Source: Planctomycetota bacterium
GTDB lineage: Bacteria; Planctomycetota; Phycisphaerae; UBA1845
Assembly: GCA_016860685.1 (NCBI GenBank)
Contig: BOJX01000017.1
Span: 1-41,335 of the forward strand
Direction of reading: 5' to 3'
DNA: 41,335 bases
Position numbers and translations under genes: made by a program. Positions within the stretch are counted from its first letter, which is position 1. Every line of letters begins with the position of its first letter. A model generated the notes under the pieces. It did not search any database. It had not been told where the DNA came from and was given only the letters and a program-made list of their open reading frames with translations. This document shows positions 7,560-15,989 of this stretch, one piece after another.

Positions 7560-8414
7560 ATGAGCGGCAAGAAGCAGGATCAGCAGGCGGCTGCCGCGCC
7601 GAATCTGCCGGGGAGCGGCGCCTCAGCGGGAACGTCGATCGACGGTCGGAGGAGGGCGTACTTTTCCGGACCGCTGGTGATTGTCCTCGTGCTGCTGGGG
7701 GGCGGCGCGCTGGTGCAGGGGCCTCTCGAACGCTGGCTTAAGGTCGTGGCGTACAAGGAGGCGGTTCCGCTGCGAGCGGCGCTGGGTTCGCTCGATCGGG
7801 AGGCGCTGGGTCCGTACCGGTTCGTCCGGGCGGAGTTTCTGACGCCGGAGTACGTTGAGGCGCTGGGGACGGATCAGTACCTGATCTGGACGCTGGAGGA
7901 CACGCGGGAGGCGCCGGACAGTTCGCGACGTCAGGTCCACCTTTTCGTCACGTATTACACGGGGGGACCGGAGCTGGTCGTGCATCGCCCCGACGAGTGC
8001 TTCCGGGCGAGCGGGTACACGCTGACGGAGTTCCGTCGGGACGAGCGTCTCCGGATCGACTCCCTCGGCGGCGGGGGCGGCGAGATTCCCTTCCGGATCG
8101 TGACGTTTCGGAAGACGGGGTTGTTTCAACAGGCGGAGTTGTCGGTCGCGTATACGCTGTATTGCAACGGGCGTTTCACGGTGAGTCCGACGGAGGTTCG
8201 GATGTGGACGACGTCCCCGGCGGCGCGATCCGCGTATTTCAGCAAGGTGGAAGTCTGCTTTCTACCCTCGCCGGGCGGGTCGGGTCCGGGCCGACCGGCG
8301 ACGGCCGACGAGACCCTGCAAGGAACCGGGGAATTGATGCGTTACGTTCTTCCGCTTCTAATGAACGACATCTGGCCGAGCGTTGCGGCGCCCGGCGCGC
8401 TTTCCTCTCGGTAA
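7560..8414 (+). CDS. Stand-alone EpsI-like (DUF3485) exosortase-associated protein
   Basis: About 284 residues. A single membrane helix (GPLVIVLVLLGGGALVQGPL, about residues 37-56) follows a short cytoplasmic, glutamine/alanine-rich start. The outer part contains VTYYTGGPELVVHRPDECF, which matches the H-x-P-x-x-C signature of EpsI/DUF3485 proteins (the cysteine codon is at 7998-8000). It also has a later VAYTLYCNGRFT strand pair. In known systems EpsI domains are fused to, or encoded beside, exosortases and exopolysaccharide genes. No exosortase is seen here. The start is either GTG 7551 or ATG 7560; neither has a good ribosome site. The stop is 81 bases before the start chosen for the large TPR gene, suggesting one transcript. 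Family assignment is probable, function inferred. Confidence 0.65.
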   Translation: MSGKKQDQQAAAAPNLPGSGASAGTSIDGRRRAYFSGPLVIVLVLLGGGALVQGPLERWLKVVAYKEAVPLRAALGSLDREALGPYRFVRAEFLTPEYVEALGTDQYLIWTLEDTREAPDSSRRQVHLFVTYYTGGPELVVHRPDECFRASGYTLTEFRRDERLRIDSLGGGGGEIPFRIVTFRKTGLFQQAELSVAYTLYCNGRFTVSPTEVRMWTTSPAARSAYFSKVEVCFLPSPGGSGPGRPATADETLQGTGELMRYVLPLLMNDIWPSVAAPGALSSR

Positions 8415-8495
8415 GGGCGCGGGATCCGAGCGTGCCCCGTGGCTGAGAAGCCGCGGAACAAGGACGCGACGTCAAGGGCCGCCGACAGGGAGCAC

Positions 8496-11400
8496 ATGGC
8501 GCGCAGAATCAATAAACCGCTGATCGGGGGGTTGACGGCACTTTCGGCGCTGGCGGCGATTGCCGCGGCGACGGCGATGATCGTTGGCCTGAGGCCTGAG
8601 GATCCCCGACCTTTCATCGAACTGGCGGAACGTCACGCGGAACGGGGGGATTACCGCCGGGCGGCCGGCATGTACGGTCGCGCGGCTTTGATCAGCCGGG
8701 ACGCGAAGAATCTGGCGCTGGCGGGCCAGATGTGGGTGCTGGACGGGAACCTCGAGATGGCCCGCGCCACGTGGGAGGCGGGCAAGACGCTGGACCCGAC
8801 GTCACCTGCGCCGCGCGAAGCAAGCCTGCGGTTTCTTCTGGATTTCTGCGATGTGACGAGGGCGTTGTCCGGGTGGCAGGCGGTGGATCGGGAGGCGAGA
8901 GAGCTGCTGGCGCTGTCGCCGGGGCACGCGGGCGCGCTTCATGCTTCGGCGCTGGCGGCGCGGGAGCTGCCGACGCGAGCGGGGTCAGAGGAGGAGATTC
9001 TGGATTCATTGCGTCGCGCGTCGGAGCTGGATCCGACGAACGTGCGCTTCAGCCTGGACTACGCGGGAGAGCTCGAGCGTCGCGGGCGCGGGGCGCAGGC
9101 GGAAACGGTGCTTCGGGAGGCATGCGCGCGGATCGAGGCGCCTGCGTTCGATGTCGTGAAGCTGTGGTGCGGTCTGGGGATGCTGCTGGGGCGTGCGGAT
9201 CGGCTGGAGGAGGCGAAGGAGGCGTTTGAGCACGCGTTGTCGCACAGCGGCGCCGAGGCGAAGGCGCGATCGTGGGCGCTGCTTCATCAGGCGCGATATG
9301 AGTTAAGCGCCGCCGCGCGAGCGCGCCTCGATGAGGGCGCGGAATCCTCGAAAGGGAAAGACGCGGAATCGGCGGCGCTGAAGGCGCTTGAGGAGGCGGT
9401 CCGTCTTGATCGGGAGGATTATGACGCATTCCTTGAGCTGGGGAGGTTGTATCTTCGGCTGGGGCGTTTTGAGGATGCGCTGCACCTTGCGGAACCTCGG
9501 GTTGCGTCGGGCGCGGCGCCGACGGGACTGGCGCAATATCGAGCGCGGGCCCGTGTTTACGAGTCCGCGCTTCTTGCGGCGGAGGCGTGCATCCGCGGAG
9601 CGACGCAGCCGGACCTTTCCGCGGCGGTTCGTGACGGCTGGATCACGCGGGCGCTGGGATTCGTGGATCGTGCGCAGTCGGAGTGGGAGGACGGTCCGCG
9701 GGGACACCTGCTGGAAGGGGAGATCCGCCTGCTTCAGGGCCGGGTGCGCGACGCGCTGGCGAGCCTTGCGAAGGCGGATGCCCGTTTTTCGCAGACGGGC
9801 CGGGTGGACTGGAGGGTGAAGACGCTGCTTGCGCGGCTGCACCTGGAGGTGAACGAGCCCGGAACGGCGCTTCAGGTGCTCAGCGTGGTGCGGGATCAGG
9901 CGCGAAAGGAGAACCCGTCGGATCCGGTGTTCTGGACGTTGTACGCGGAAGCGCTGGTTCGGAATGAACGTGCGGAGGAGGGTCTGGAGGTTGCGAAGGA
10001 GGTGCTCAAGGGGTCGCCGGATCATGAACCGGCGAAGCGCGTGAAGCTTGCTGCGTTGACGATGCTGAACCGGGCGTCGGAGGCGGAGCCGCTCGCGCGG
10101 GAGCTGGATGAATCCGGCGTGACGGCGGTGCTGCTGCGAGCCCGGTCGTTGATCGGTGAGGAGCAGTATGCCGCGGCGTATGACGTGTTGACGACGTATC
10201 TTGACGGTGATCCCGGTCGGCTCGTGATCCTGCGGGAAGCGGTGTTTCTCGCGGCGCGCGCGGGGCGAGAGGATGACGCCCGCCGGCGGGTGGCGTCCGC
10301 GATCGCGGCGAAACCGGATGAGACGGAGCTTCGCAGGTTGTCGATCGTTCTCGATCCGTCACTGACGGAATCGCAGCGGTCTGAGGCGATGCTGAAGCTG
10401 ATCGAGGAAGACCCTGATCTGCTGTCGCGTGCGTTGCGGAAGGTGAACTTTCACACGGCGCGGCGGGAGGATGAGCGGGTGTTGGCATCGGTGAAGGAGG
10501 CCTCGGAGGCGCTGGAAGCGCGAGGGTCGGAGCTTGCGGATGCGGATCGGCGGACAATTCTTCAGGTGCTGAAGCGGCGCGAGATGTATGCTGCGGCCCG
10601 GCTGAAGGACTGGGCGAGGGCTGACGGCGCGGTGGAGGCGGCGGTGCGGGAGAGCCTCGACGACGCAGGAGGCGCGATTTTCAAGGGGGAGTTGCGGATT
10701 CTGAAAGAGGACTACGCCGGGGCAGTAAGCGTGCTTCAGGAGGCGATCGTCCGCCACCCGAACCACGCCTACGCTCTGACGCTGCTGGGGGCGAGTTGTT
10801 TCGAGTCGGGTCGTCTGACGGAGGCGAAGGCATATTTCCAGCGAGCGGCGGAGGCAAGCCCGGGGTATGCGCCGGCGCAGCGCGGTCTGGCGCTGGCGGC
10901 GGACCGGCTTGACGACCGGGGGGTTTACGAAAAAGCGTTGGACGCTTGTGCTCAACTGATTCCGGGCGATGCGTGGGTGGCGGAGCAACTGCTGTTGCGG
11001 GCGGAAGCGCGCGAGCCGCAGCAGGCGCTGGAGCGTCGCCTGAAGATCCGCGAAGCCGAGCCCGGGAACGTGCGCAACCTGCTTCAACTTGCCCGCCTCT
11101 GCCAGCGCTTGCAGCGCGTCAGCGACGCGGATCGGTATTTCGGCGAGGCGCTGGGCGTCGCTCCGAACAATCAGGAGGTGGTTTTCAAGGCCGCGGATCA
11201 TCACCTTCAGACGGGTCGTGCCGATGAGGGGGAGCGGATCATCCGTGCGTTTGTGGATGCGCAGGACTCCGCTGCCGACCGGGCGAACGCGATGCTGACG
11301 CTCTCGGCATTTTACCTGCGCGCGGGTCGCCTGGCGGACGTGGAGCGGGTGATGCTCGAGGCGTCGAGGCTGGCGGAGACGTTCGAGGTCTGCCTGAGTC

Positions 11401-13046
11401 TCGGTGATTTTTACTACCAGCAACGGAAGTCGCCGGAAGCGGCGGCGGCGTGGTTCGAGAAGGCGCAGCGGATTGCGAAGGAGGGGAATAACGCGAGGTG
11501 GATTGAGGCGCTGGTGCGACGGCTGACGTGCGCGCTGGACACCTCCGTGCATGACCTCAGCGGAGCGGAGTCGCTGCTTGAAGAAGCTCGGGCGGCGTAT
11601 CCGGACCTTCCGGACTGGTTGTACTGGTCGGCGACGATCGCGGGTCTTCGCGGGCGTCCCGACGAGGCGGTGTCGCTGCTGAACCGGTACCTTCAAGCCC
11701 TTCCGGATGACGCGGCGGGCCTTTATGCGCGGGCCCAGCACCAGATGATGCAAGGGCAGTGGTTGGCGGCGATCGCCGACCTGGAGCGCCTCAAGGCCCG
11801 GAACCCCGCGGCGCTGGATCTGCGTCCGCGGATTCAACTGGCGTTCGCGCATGAGAGCGCGGGTCGCTCGGAGGCAGCGGTTCGGGAGCTGGAGGCGCTG
11901 GTGTCCGAGTTTCCGAACTCGTCCGAGGCGGCGCGGGAGCTGATGTTCGCCTATCTTCGGGCGGACCGGATCGCAGACGCCCTGAGGATCGCGACGCAGC
12001 AGGTGAACCGCGCCCAGGACGCGCGGGCGGTCCCGTGGCTGCGTTATCGCGCGGAGCTTCACCGGCGTTCCCGGGACGAGTCGGCGGCGCTGGCGGACGA
12101 CCTGCGCGTGTCGCAGTTGCAGGGACACCGGCCGGAGGACGTTTCGCGCGTGCTCACTGCTTATCTGCGGCTGCGGCGCGCAACGGATGCGGTGAGTTTC
12201 TTCGAGTCGGCGGTGTCAGCGCGTCCGATGACGGGTCCGGTTCTGGCGCTTTATGCGCAGGCGCTGGACGCGGCGGGGCGGGGGAATGACGGACATCGCA
12301 TTTTCGTTCAGGCGCTCACACAGGCGTTGGAGGAGTCGTTCGCTTCGGCGATGCGCGTCATGCGCGCGGCCGCGCAGACCTACGCCTCGGACGATCGTCG
12401 CGGGGTGTTTTCGGCGGCGCTGTCGGAGTCAGATGCATCGGGGACGGTCCGAGCTTTGTTCGAATGCGCGTTGATGGAGGGATCGGGAAACTGGCAGGGG
12501 GCGGTCGCAAGGCTGGGGGAGCTGGTTTCGACGACCGGAGACGCAGCGCAGCGGGCGACGTTGCGACGGATTCTCGCGATGACGCATCATGCGCATGACG
12601 ACACGGCGGGGGCGATTCCGGTTTACGAGACGATCGTGGCCGAGGATCCGCGCGACGTGGTGTCGCTCAACAATCTGGCGAACCTGCTGGCGGCGGACGA
12701 CGCGAATCTGGTGCGCGCGGAAGAGGTCGCACGGCAGGCGGTTTCGGCGGCGTCGGGCGGAGAGTTTCGTGCGGATGCGCAGGACACGCTGGGGTGGATT
12801 CTCTCCCGCCGTGGGCGTTACCCCGAGGCGATCGCCGCGCTGAATCTGGCGCTGCGTCTGAAGCCGGATGACGCGACCATCCGGTATCACCTTGGGGAAA
12901 CATGCCGTCGCGCAGGTCAGTTTGAGCTTGCGGTGGCGATGCTGAATGCGTCGGCGAAGGATGCGGACCGCTCCGGGGACGCGGATGTTGCGGGTCGAGC
13001 GAGAGCGTCCGCCGCCCGGGCCGCGGAGCGGGACGCCGCTCCCTGA
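8496..13046 (+). CDS. Very large TPR-repeat membrane-anchored protein
   Basis: A 1516-residue protein with one N-terminal membrane helix (ALSALAAIAAATAMIVGL) followed almost entirely by helical TPR-type repeats (for example AEALVRNERAEEGLEVAKEV, and YALTLLGASCFESGRLTEAK near the middle). The last repeats are especially clear: NNLANLLAADDANLVRAEEV, then LGWILSRRGRYPEAIAALNL and YHLGETCRRAGQFELAVAML. The arrangement resembles the PrsT-type TPR proteins of exosortase/PEP-CTERM loci, and it follows the EpsI-like gene. Such proteins usually act as scaffolds for secretion or polysaccharide assembly. I prefer ATG 8496 (AGGGAG a few bases upstream); GTG 8439 would add 19 residues. Its stop is 6 bases from that of the convergent protease gene. 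The substrate is unknown. Confidence 0.85.
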   Translation: MARRINKPLIGGLTALSALAAIAAATAMIVGLRPEDPRPFIELAERHAERGDYRRAAGMYGRAALISRDAKNLALAGQMWVLDGNLEMARATWEAGKTLDPTSPAPREASLRFLLDFCDVTRALSGWQAVDREARELLALSPGHAGALHASALAARELPTRAGSEEEILDSLRRASELDPTNVRFSLDYAGELERRGRGAQAETVLREACARIEAPAFDVVKLWCGLGMLLGRADRLEEAKEAFEHALSHSGAEAKARSWALLHQARYELSAAARARLDEGAESSKGKDAESAALKALEEAVRLDREDYDAFLELGRLYLRLGRFEDALHLAEPRVASGAAPTGLAQYRARARVYESALLAAEACIRGATQPDLSAAVRDGWITRALGFVDRAQSEWEDGPRGHLLEGEIRLLQGRVRDALASLAKADARFSQTGRVDWRVKTLLARLHLEVNEPGTALQVLSVVRDQARKENPSDPVFWTLYAEALVRNERAEEGLEVAKEVLKGSPDHEPAKRVKLAALTMLNRASEAEPLARELDESGVTAVLLRARSLIGEEQYAAAYDVLTTYLDGDPGRLVILREAVFLAARAGREDDARRRVASAIAAKPDETELRRLSIVLDPSLTESQRSEAMLKLIEEDPDLLSRALRKVNFHTARREDERVLASVKEASEALEARGSELADADRRTILQVLKRREMYAAARLKDWARADGAVEAAVRESLDDAGGAIFKGELRILKEDYAGAVSVLQEAIVRHPNHAYALTLLGASCFESGRLTEAKAYFQRAAEASPGYAPAQRGLALAADRLDDRGVYEKALDACAQLIPGDAWVAEQLLLRAEAREPQQALERRLKIREAEPGNVRNLLQLARLCQRLQRVSDADRYFGEALGVAPNNQEVVFKAADHHLQTGRADEGERIIRAFVDAQDSAADRANAMLTLSAFYLRAGRLADVERVMLEASRLAETFEVCLSLGDFYYQQRKSPEAAAAWFEKAQRIAKEGNNARWIEALVRRLTCALDTSVHDLSGAESLLEEARAAYPDLPDWLYWSATIAGLRGRPDEAVSLLNRYLQALPDDAAGLYARAQHQMMQGQWLAAIADLERLKARNPAALDLRPRIQLAFAHESAGRSEAAVRELEALVSEFPNSSEAARELMFAYLRADRIADALRIATQQVNRAQDARAVPWLRYRAELHRRSRDESAALADDLRVSQLQGHRPEDVSRVLTAYLRLRRATDAVSFFESAVSARPMTGPVLALYAQALDAAGRGNDGHRIFVQALTQALEESFASAMRVMRAAAQTYASDDRRGVFSAALSESDASGTVRALFECALMEGSGNWQGAVARLGELVSTTGDAAQRATLRRILAMTHHAHDDTAGAIPVYETIVAEDPRDVVSLNNLANLLAADDANLVRAEEVARQAVSAASGGEFRADAQDTLGWILSRRGRYPEAIAALNLALRLKPDDATIRYHLGETCRRAGQFELAVAMLNASAKDADRSGDADVAGRARASAARAAERDAAP

Positions 13047-13052
13047 CGGGGG

Positions 13053-14240
13053 TCATCGCGGTTCATAACGTCGGCCGAGCGTCACGGTCAGCGTCATCGG
13101 GGCGCCGTCCCGGACCACGTCCAGCGTCATGTTCTCGCCCGGCGTCCTCGCGGCGATCAAGGCGATCAAGTGGCGGGCGTCACGGACGACGTTTCCGTCA
13201 ACTCGCTCGACGAGATCCAGCTTCTGCAATCCGCCCCAGTGCGCCGCGCTGCCTTCGACGACGCCGGCGATCAATACTCCGATCGGAGAACCAGTGCGGA
13301 CGGATTGCGAGGGCTCGCGGGATCGAAAGCGGTCGACCGGCTGCACCCCCAGAAACGCCGGACCTCCCGTGATCAGGTCGTCGAGCATCGCGCGGACGCG
13401 GTTCGACGGGATTGCGAAGCCGACCCCCTGGTAGACGCCGTCGGTCGTTGCGATCGCGGTGTTCACGCCGACGACCTCGCCGCGCATGTTGACCAGCGGT
13501 CCGCCGCTGTTGCCGGGGTTGACGACGGCGTCCGTCTGAATGAGTCCTTCGTAGACTCCGGGTCCGATCGTCACGCTGCGCTCGCGTGCGGAACTGATGA
13601 TGCCCTTGCTGAAGGTTCCGACCAGTCCGAAGGGACTGCCCACCGAGAAGACCTCCTCGCCGACGCCCAGGCGTGAGCTGTCGGCCAGCGTCAGGGCGTG
13701 AAGGGGGCGATCCTCCACCTCAAGGACGGCGAGATCGCTGGACTCGTCCATCCCCAGCACCTTGGCGCTTGCTCGTCGTCCGTCGGCGAAATGCACGGAA
13801 AGACCCGACGCGCCGGCGACGACGTGCGCATTCGTCAGGATCAACCCCCTCTCTCCGTCGAACACGAAACCGCTTCCGAGTCCGTGTACCGGCCGACCGG
13901 GCGCTCCCCCGCGCGGAGCCGACGCGGATGAAGGAGAGGATTCTTCGGTGGAACTTCCGGGGCGGCGTGCGGATTCTCGTTCGGAACGGCTGGACCCCGC
14001 AGCCCCGCGGTCGGACACAATGCTGACCACCGCCGGAGCGACCACCTCGGCGACGCGTCGACCATCCAGGTAGCGCTGCTCAAGATCGTCCGTCGATGGA
14101 AGCTCCTCGCGCACCGCCTGAAGCCGCCCGCGCTCGATCTGATGCGCGAGGTGGTTCGGCAGATTGCTTTTCACGAGGGCGATCAGGCAGGTGAACGTGA
14201 GGACAAAGGCGAGGACTAACTGCTTGAGATTCGAGATCAC
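13053..14240 (-). CDS. HtrA/DegP-like serine protease with PDZ domain
   Basis: Membrane-anchored periplasmic quality-control protease, 395 residues from GTG 14240. One N-terminal helix (LVLAFVLTFTCLIALV) is followed by a charged linker, a Ser/Arg/Pro-rich stretch, the trypsin-like domain and one PDZ domain. The catalytic triad is complete: His in LILTNAHVVAGA (about 139), Asp in SDLAVLEVED (about 169), Ser in VVNPGNSGGPLVN (about 245). The PDZ domain holds FLGVQPVDRF and VVEGSAAHWGGLQKLDLV. Start choice: a TTG at 14309 opens the frame further, but it overlaps the -35 box of a good promoter (14280-14309), so it cannot be in the transcript. GTG 14240 has GGAG 8 bases upstream. Only one PDZ is present, as in DegS. 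The gene is monocistronic and convergent with the TPR gene. Confidence 0.93.
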   Translation of the reverse strand: MISNLKQLVLAFVLTFTCLIALVKSNLPNHLAHQIERGRLQAVREELPSTDDLEQRYLDGRRVAEVVAPAVVSIVSDRGAAGSSRSERESARRPGSSTEESSPSSASAPRGGAPGRPVHGLGSGFVFDGERGLILTNAHVVAGASGLSVHFADGRRASAKVLGMDESSDLAVLEVEDRPLHALTLADSSRLGVGEEVFSVGSPFGLVGTFSKGIISSARERSVTIGPGVYEGLIQTDAVVNPGNSGGPLVNMRGEVVGVNTAIATTDGVYQGVGFAIPSNRVRAMLDDLITGGPAFLGVQPVDRFRSREPSQSVRTGSPIGVLIAGVVEGSAAHWGGLQKLDLVERVDGNVVRDARHLIALIAARTPGENMTLDVVRDGAPMTLTVTLGRRYEPR

Positions 14241-14279
14241 GCACACGTCTCCGGCTGGGCACGACGCATCAACGCTTGT

Positions 14280-14309
14280 ATTATACGATCGGCGGGCGAC
14301 GGAGTTCAA
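14280..14309 (-). promoter_or_regulatory. Sigma-70-type promoter of the HtrA-like gene
   Basis: On the minus strand TTGAAC (14309-14304) and a perfect TATAAT (14285-14280) are separated by 18 bases. The expected transcript start is near 14273, giving a leader of about 33 bases before GTG 14240. This is one of the best promoters in the window and decides the start codon of the gene. Confidence 0.75.
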
Positions 14310-14442
14310 TCCTCCGGCGCCGCCGACGGAATCCGACGATCCGGTCCGACGCCGGGTCGCGTTCCGGCGATGGTCGGCGGTTCGGTCGGCGGCCCCCGCT
14401 TGCCGACATCCTCAATTCACGGACTACTCCGGATGAAGCGAC

Positions 14443-14736
14443 ATGACGTTTGACGACTTTCAGGCCCTGATCGAGAAGATGTACAGCCACAAAGATCGGG
14501 CCCGCGGCACGCCGATCACGTTCATGTGGCTTTGCGAGGAGTTCGGCGAGCTGGCGACAGCGTTGCGCGAAGGATCACACGAGGAGAAGTGCGGCGAGTT
14601 TGCGGATGTGCTCGCGTGGCTGGCGACGGTGGCGAACATCAACAACATCAATCTTGACGAAGCGCTGCGGAAGAAATACGGGAGCGGGTGTCCGGGTTGT
14701 GGGAAGTGGGTCTGCACGTGTCAAGGCAAGCAGTAA
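14443..14736 (+). CDS. MazG-like nucleotide pyrophosphohydrolase with C-terminal cysteine cluster
   Basis: Small (97-residue) all-alpha NTP pyrophosphatase of the MazG-like superfamily, which hydrolyses NTPs or dNTPs to monophosphates and helps cleanse the nucleotide pool. The metal-binding pattern is visible: EEFGELATAL on one helix and EFADVLAWLATVANI on the next, giving the E-x-x-E and E-x-x-D sets. The last residues, CPGCGKWVCTC, form a four-cysteine cluster (C-x2-C-x4-C-x-C) that probably binds zinc; I recall similar ends in other short MazG-like proteins. The ATG has no strong ribosome site. The exact substrate cannot be told. The next gene starts within or just after its end, so the two are probably co-transcribed. 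Confidence 0.85.
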   Translation: MTFDDFQALIEKMYSHKDRARGTPITFMWLCEEFGELATALREGSHEEKCGEFADVLAWLATVANINNINLDEALRKKYGSGCPGCGKWVCTCQGKQ

Positions 14737-14753
14737 ATATCTCGCGTCGACGG

Positions 14754-15989
14754 GTGGGCGTGTTGCGGCAAGGCGAGTCGGCGACCGGGGTCATTCTTCT
14801 GAAGCGGTCCGGGAACCTCAAAGCGCTGGTGCTCGGGCTGGGCGTCGTCTTCGTCTCGCCAGCGTTCCCCGCGGGGTCGGCCTTGTCTGAGGACGCGGCG
14901 ACGACCGCTGCGTCGGCCGAGGATATCAACAAAGCGAGCGGCGTCGTCATTCAGGCGGCGGTGCAGGCGCTTGCTCCGGGGCTGGTGCGGATCGAGACGG
15001 TGGGAGGAGCGCAGCCTCAGGAGGGGGTTGACGAGGGTGACCCGGAGACGGAGGCGCCGCGTCCGCGAGCCGCTCCTTTCCGTGACACGCCGGGTTCATC
15101 CTTCAGACTCGCTGACGGTCCGACGACCGGGGTGATCTGGTCCGCCGACGGGTTGATCGTGACCAGCAGCTTCAATTTCGTGCGCGATCCGCTGGTCATT
15201 TCGGTTGTGCTGCCCGACGGACGGCGTGTCGCGGCGGATCTGGTGGCGCGGGACCAGGTTCACAAGGTCGCCTTGCTCAAGGTGGACGCAACCGGGCTTC
15301 ACGTCCCTCGCTGGGCGCCGACGTCGGATGTCCGCGTCGGACAGACCGCTTTGGCGCTGGGACTGGGGTTCGGATCGCGCGAACCGGCGGTCAGCGCCGG
15401 GGTCGTCAGCGCCGTGGGGCGCATGAGCGGGACGTGTGTGCAGACCGACGCCTTGCTCAGCCCGGTCAATTACGGCGGGCCGCTGGCGGACCTTGAGGGG
15501 CGCATTATCGGTTTGTGCGTTCCGATGGCGCAGCGGCCGGGGGAACTCGCCGGAATTGAGATGTATGATTCCGGCGTCGGGTTCGCCCTGACGGCGGAGC
15601 GGGTTCGGGCGATCGTGGCGGGCCTGGAGACCGGGCGGAGCGTTTACCGGGGCTGGCTCGGGATTCAGGTGGATGCGAGACGTCCGGACGCGGTCATTGT
15701 CGATCGCATCGCCGATCCGTCGCCGATGCGCGACGCCGGGGTGCAGCGCGGCGACCGGATCATCGGCGTCAGCGGTCGAAAGATAGGTCATTACGGGCAC
15801 TTTGTTCAGGCGCTGGCGCTTGCGCCTGCGGGAATGAGCGTTCCGTTGCAGATCGTTCGCGGGGAGCAGACGCTCGAGTTGACCATCAAGCTCGTTCGTG
15901 CGGAAGAGCTCGGTCCGTTGCCGGAGGATCCGCCGGAGCCTTTTGATCCGGCCGACCCGCACGGTCAACCCCCGCCGGAGCAGCCTTGA
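14754..15989 (+). CDS. Catalytically dead HtrA-like (trypsin fold/PDZ) secreted protein
   Basis: Exported protein of about 411 residues: signal peptide (LKALVLGLGVVFVSPAFPAGSA), a trypsin-like fold, a PDZ domain (YRGWLGIQVDARRP, then VQRGDRIIGVSGRKI) and a proline-rich end. Aligned by eye with HtrA proteases, all three catalytic residues are replaced: His by Phe (codon 15171-15173, in VTSSFNFV), Asp by Lys (15264-15266, in VHKVALLKVD) and Ser by Tyr (15471-15473, in SPVNYGGPL). The fold-defining DGRRVAADLVARD and GGPLADLEGRIIGL segments remain, so the domain was kept without the chemistry. It may bind misfolded or cell-wall partners through PDZ. The start is unsure: the frame is open from 14688 inside mazG, with GTGs at 14718, 14754 and 14760. 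It ends 25 bases into the convergent apbE gene. Confidence 0.8.
   Translation: MGVLRQGESATGVILLKRSGNLKALVLGLGVVFVSPAFPAGSALSEDAATTAASAEDINKASGVVIQAAVQALAPGLVRIETVGGAQPQEGVDEGDPETEAPRPRAAPFRDTPGSSFRLADGPTTGVIWSADGLIVTSSFNFVRDPLVISVVLPDGRRVAADLVARDQVHKVALLKVDATGLHVPRWAPTSDVRVGQTALALGLGFGSREPAVSAGVVSAVGRMSGTCVQTDALLSPVNYGGPLADLEGRIIGLCVPMAQRPGELAGIEMYDSGVGFALTAERVRAIVAGLETGRSVYRGWLGIQVDARRPDAVIVDRIADPSPMRDAGVQRGDRIIGVSGRKIGHYGHFVQALALAPAGMSVPLQIVRGEQTLELTIKLVRAEELGPLPEDPPEPFDPADPHGQPPPEQP

Noticed and set aside
10359-12128. Leftward 589-codon open frame opposite the TPR gene
   Set aside because: The Arg/Leu/Gln-rich composition and lack of motifs are typical of an antisense shadow; the forward frame has clear TPR repeats.
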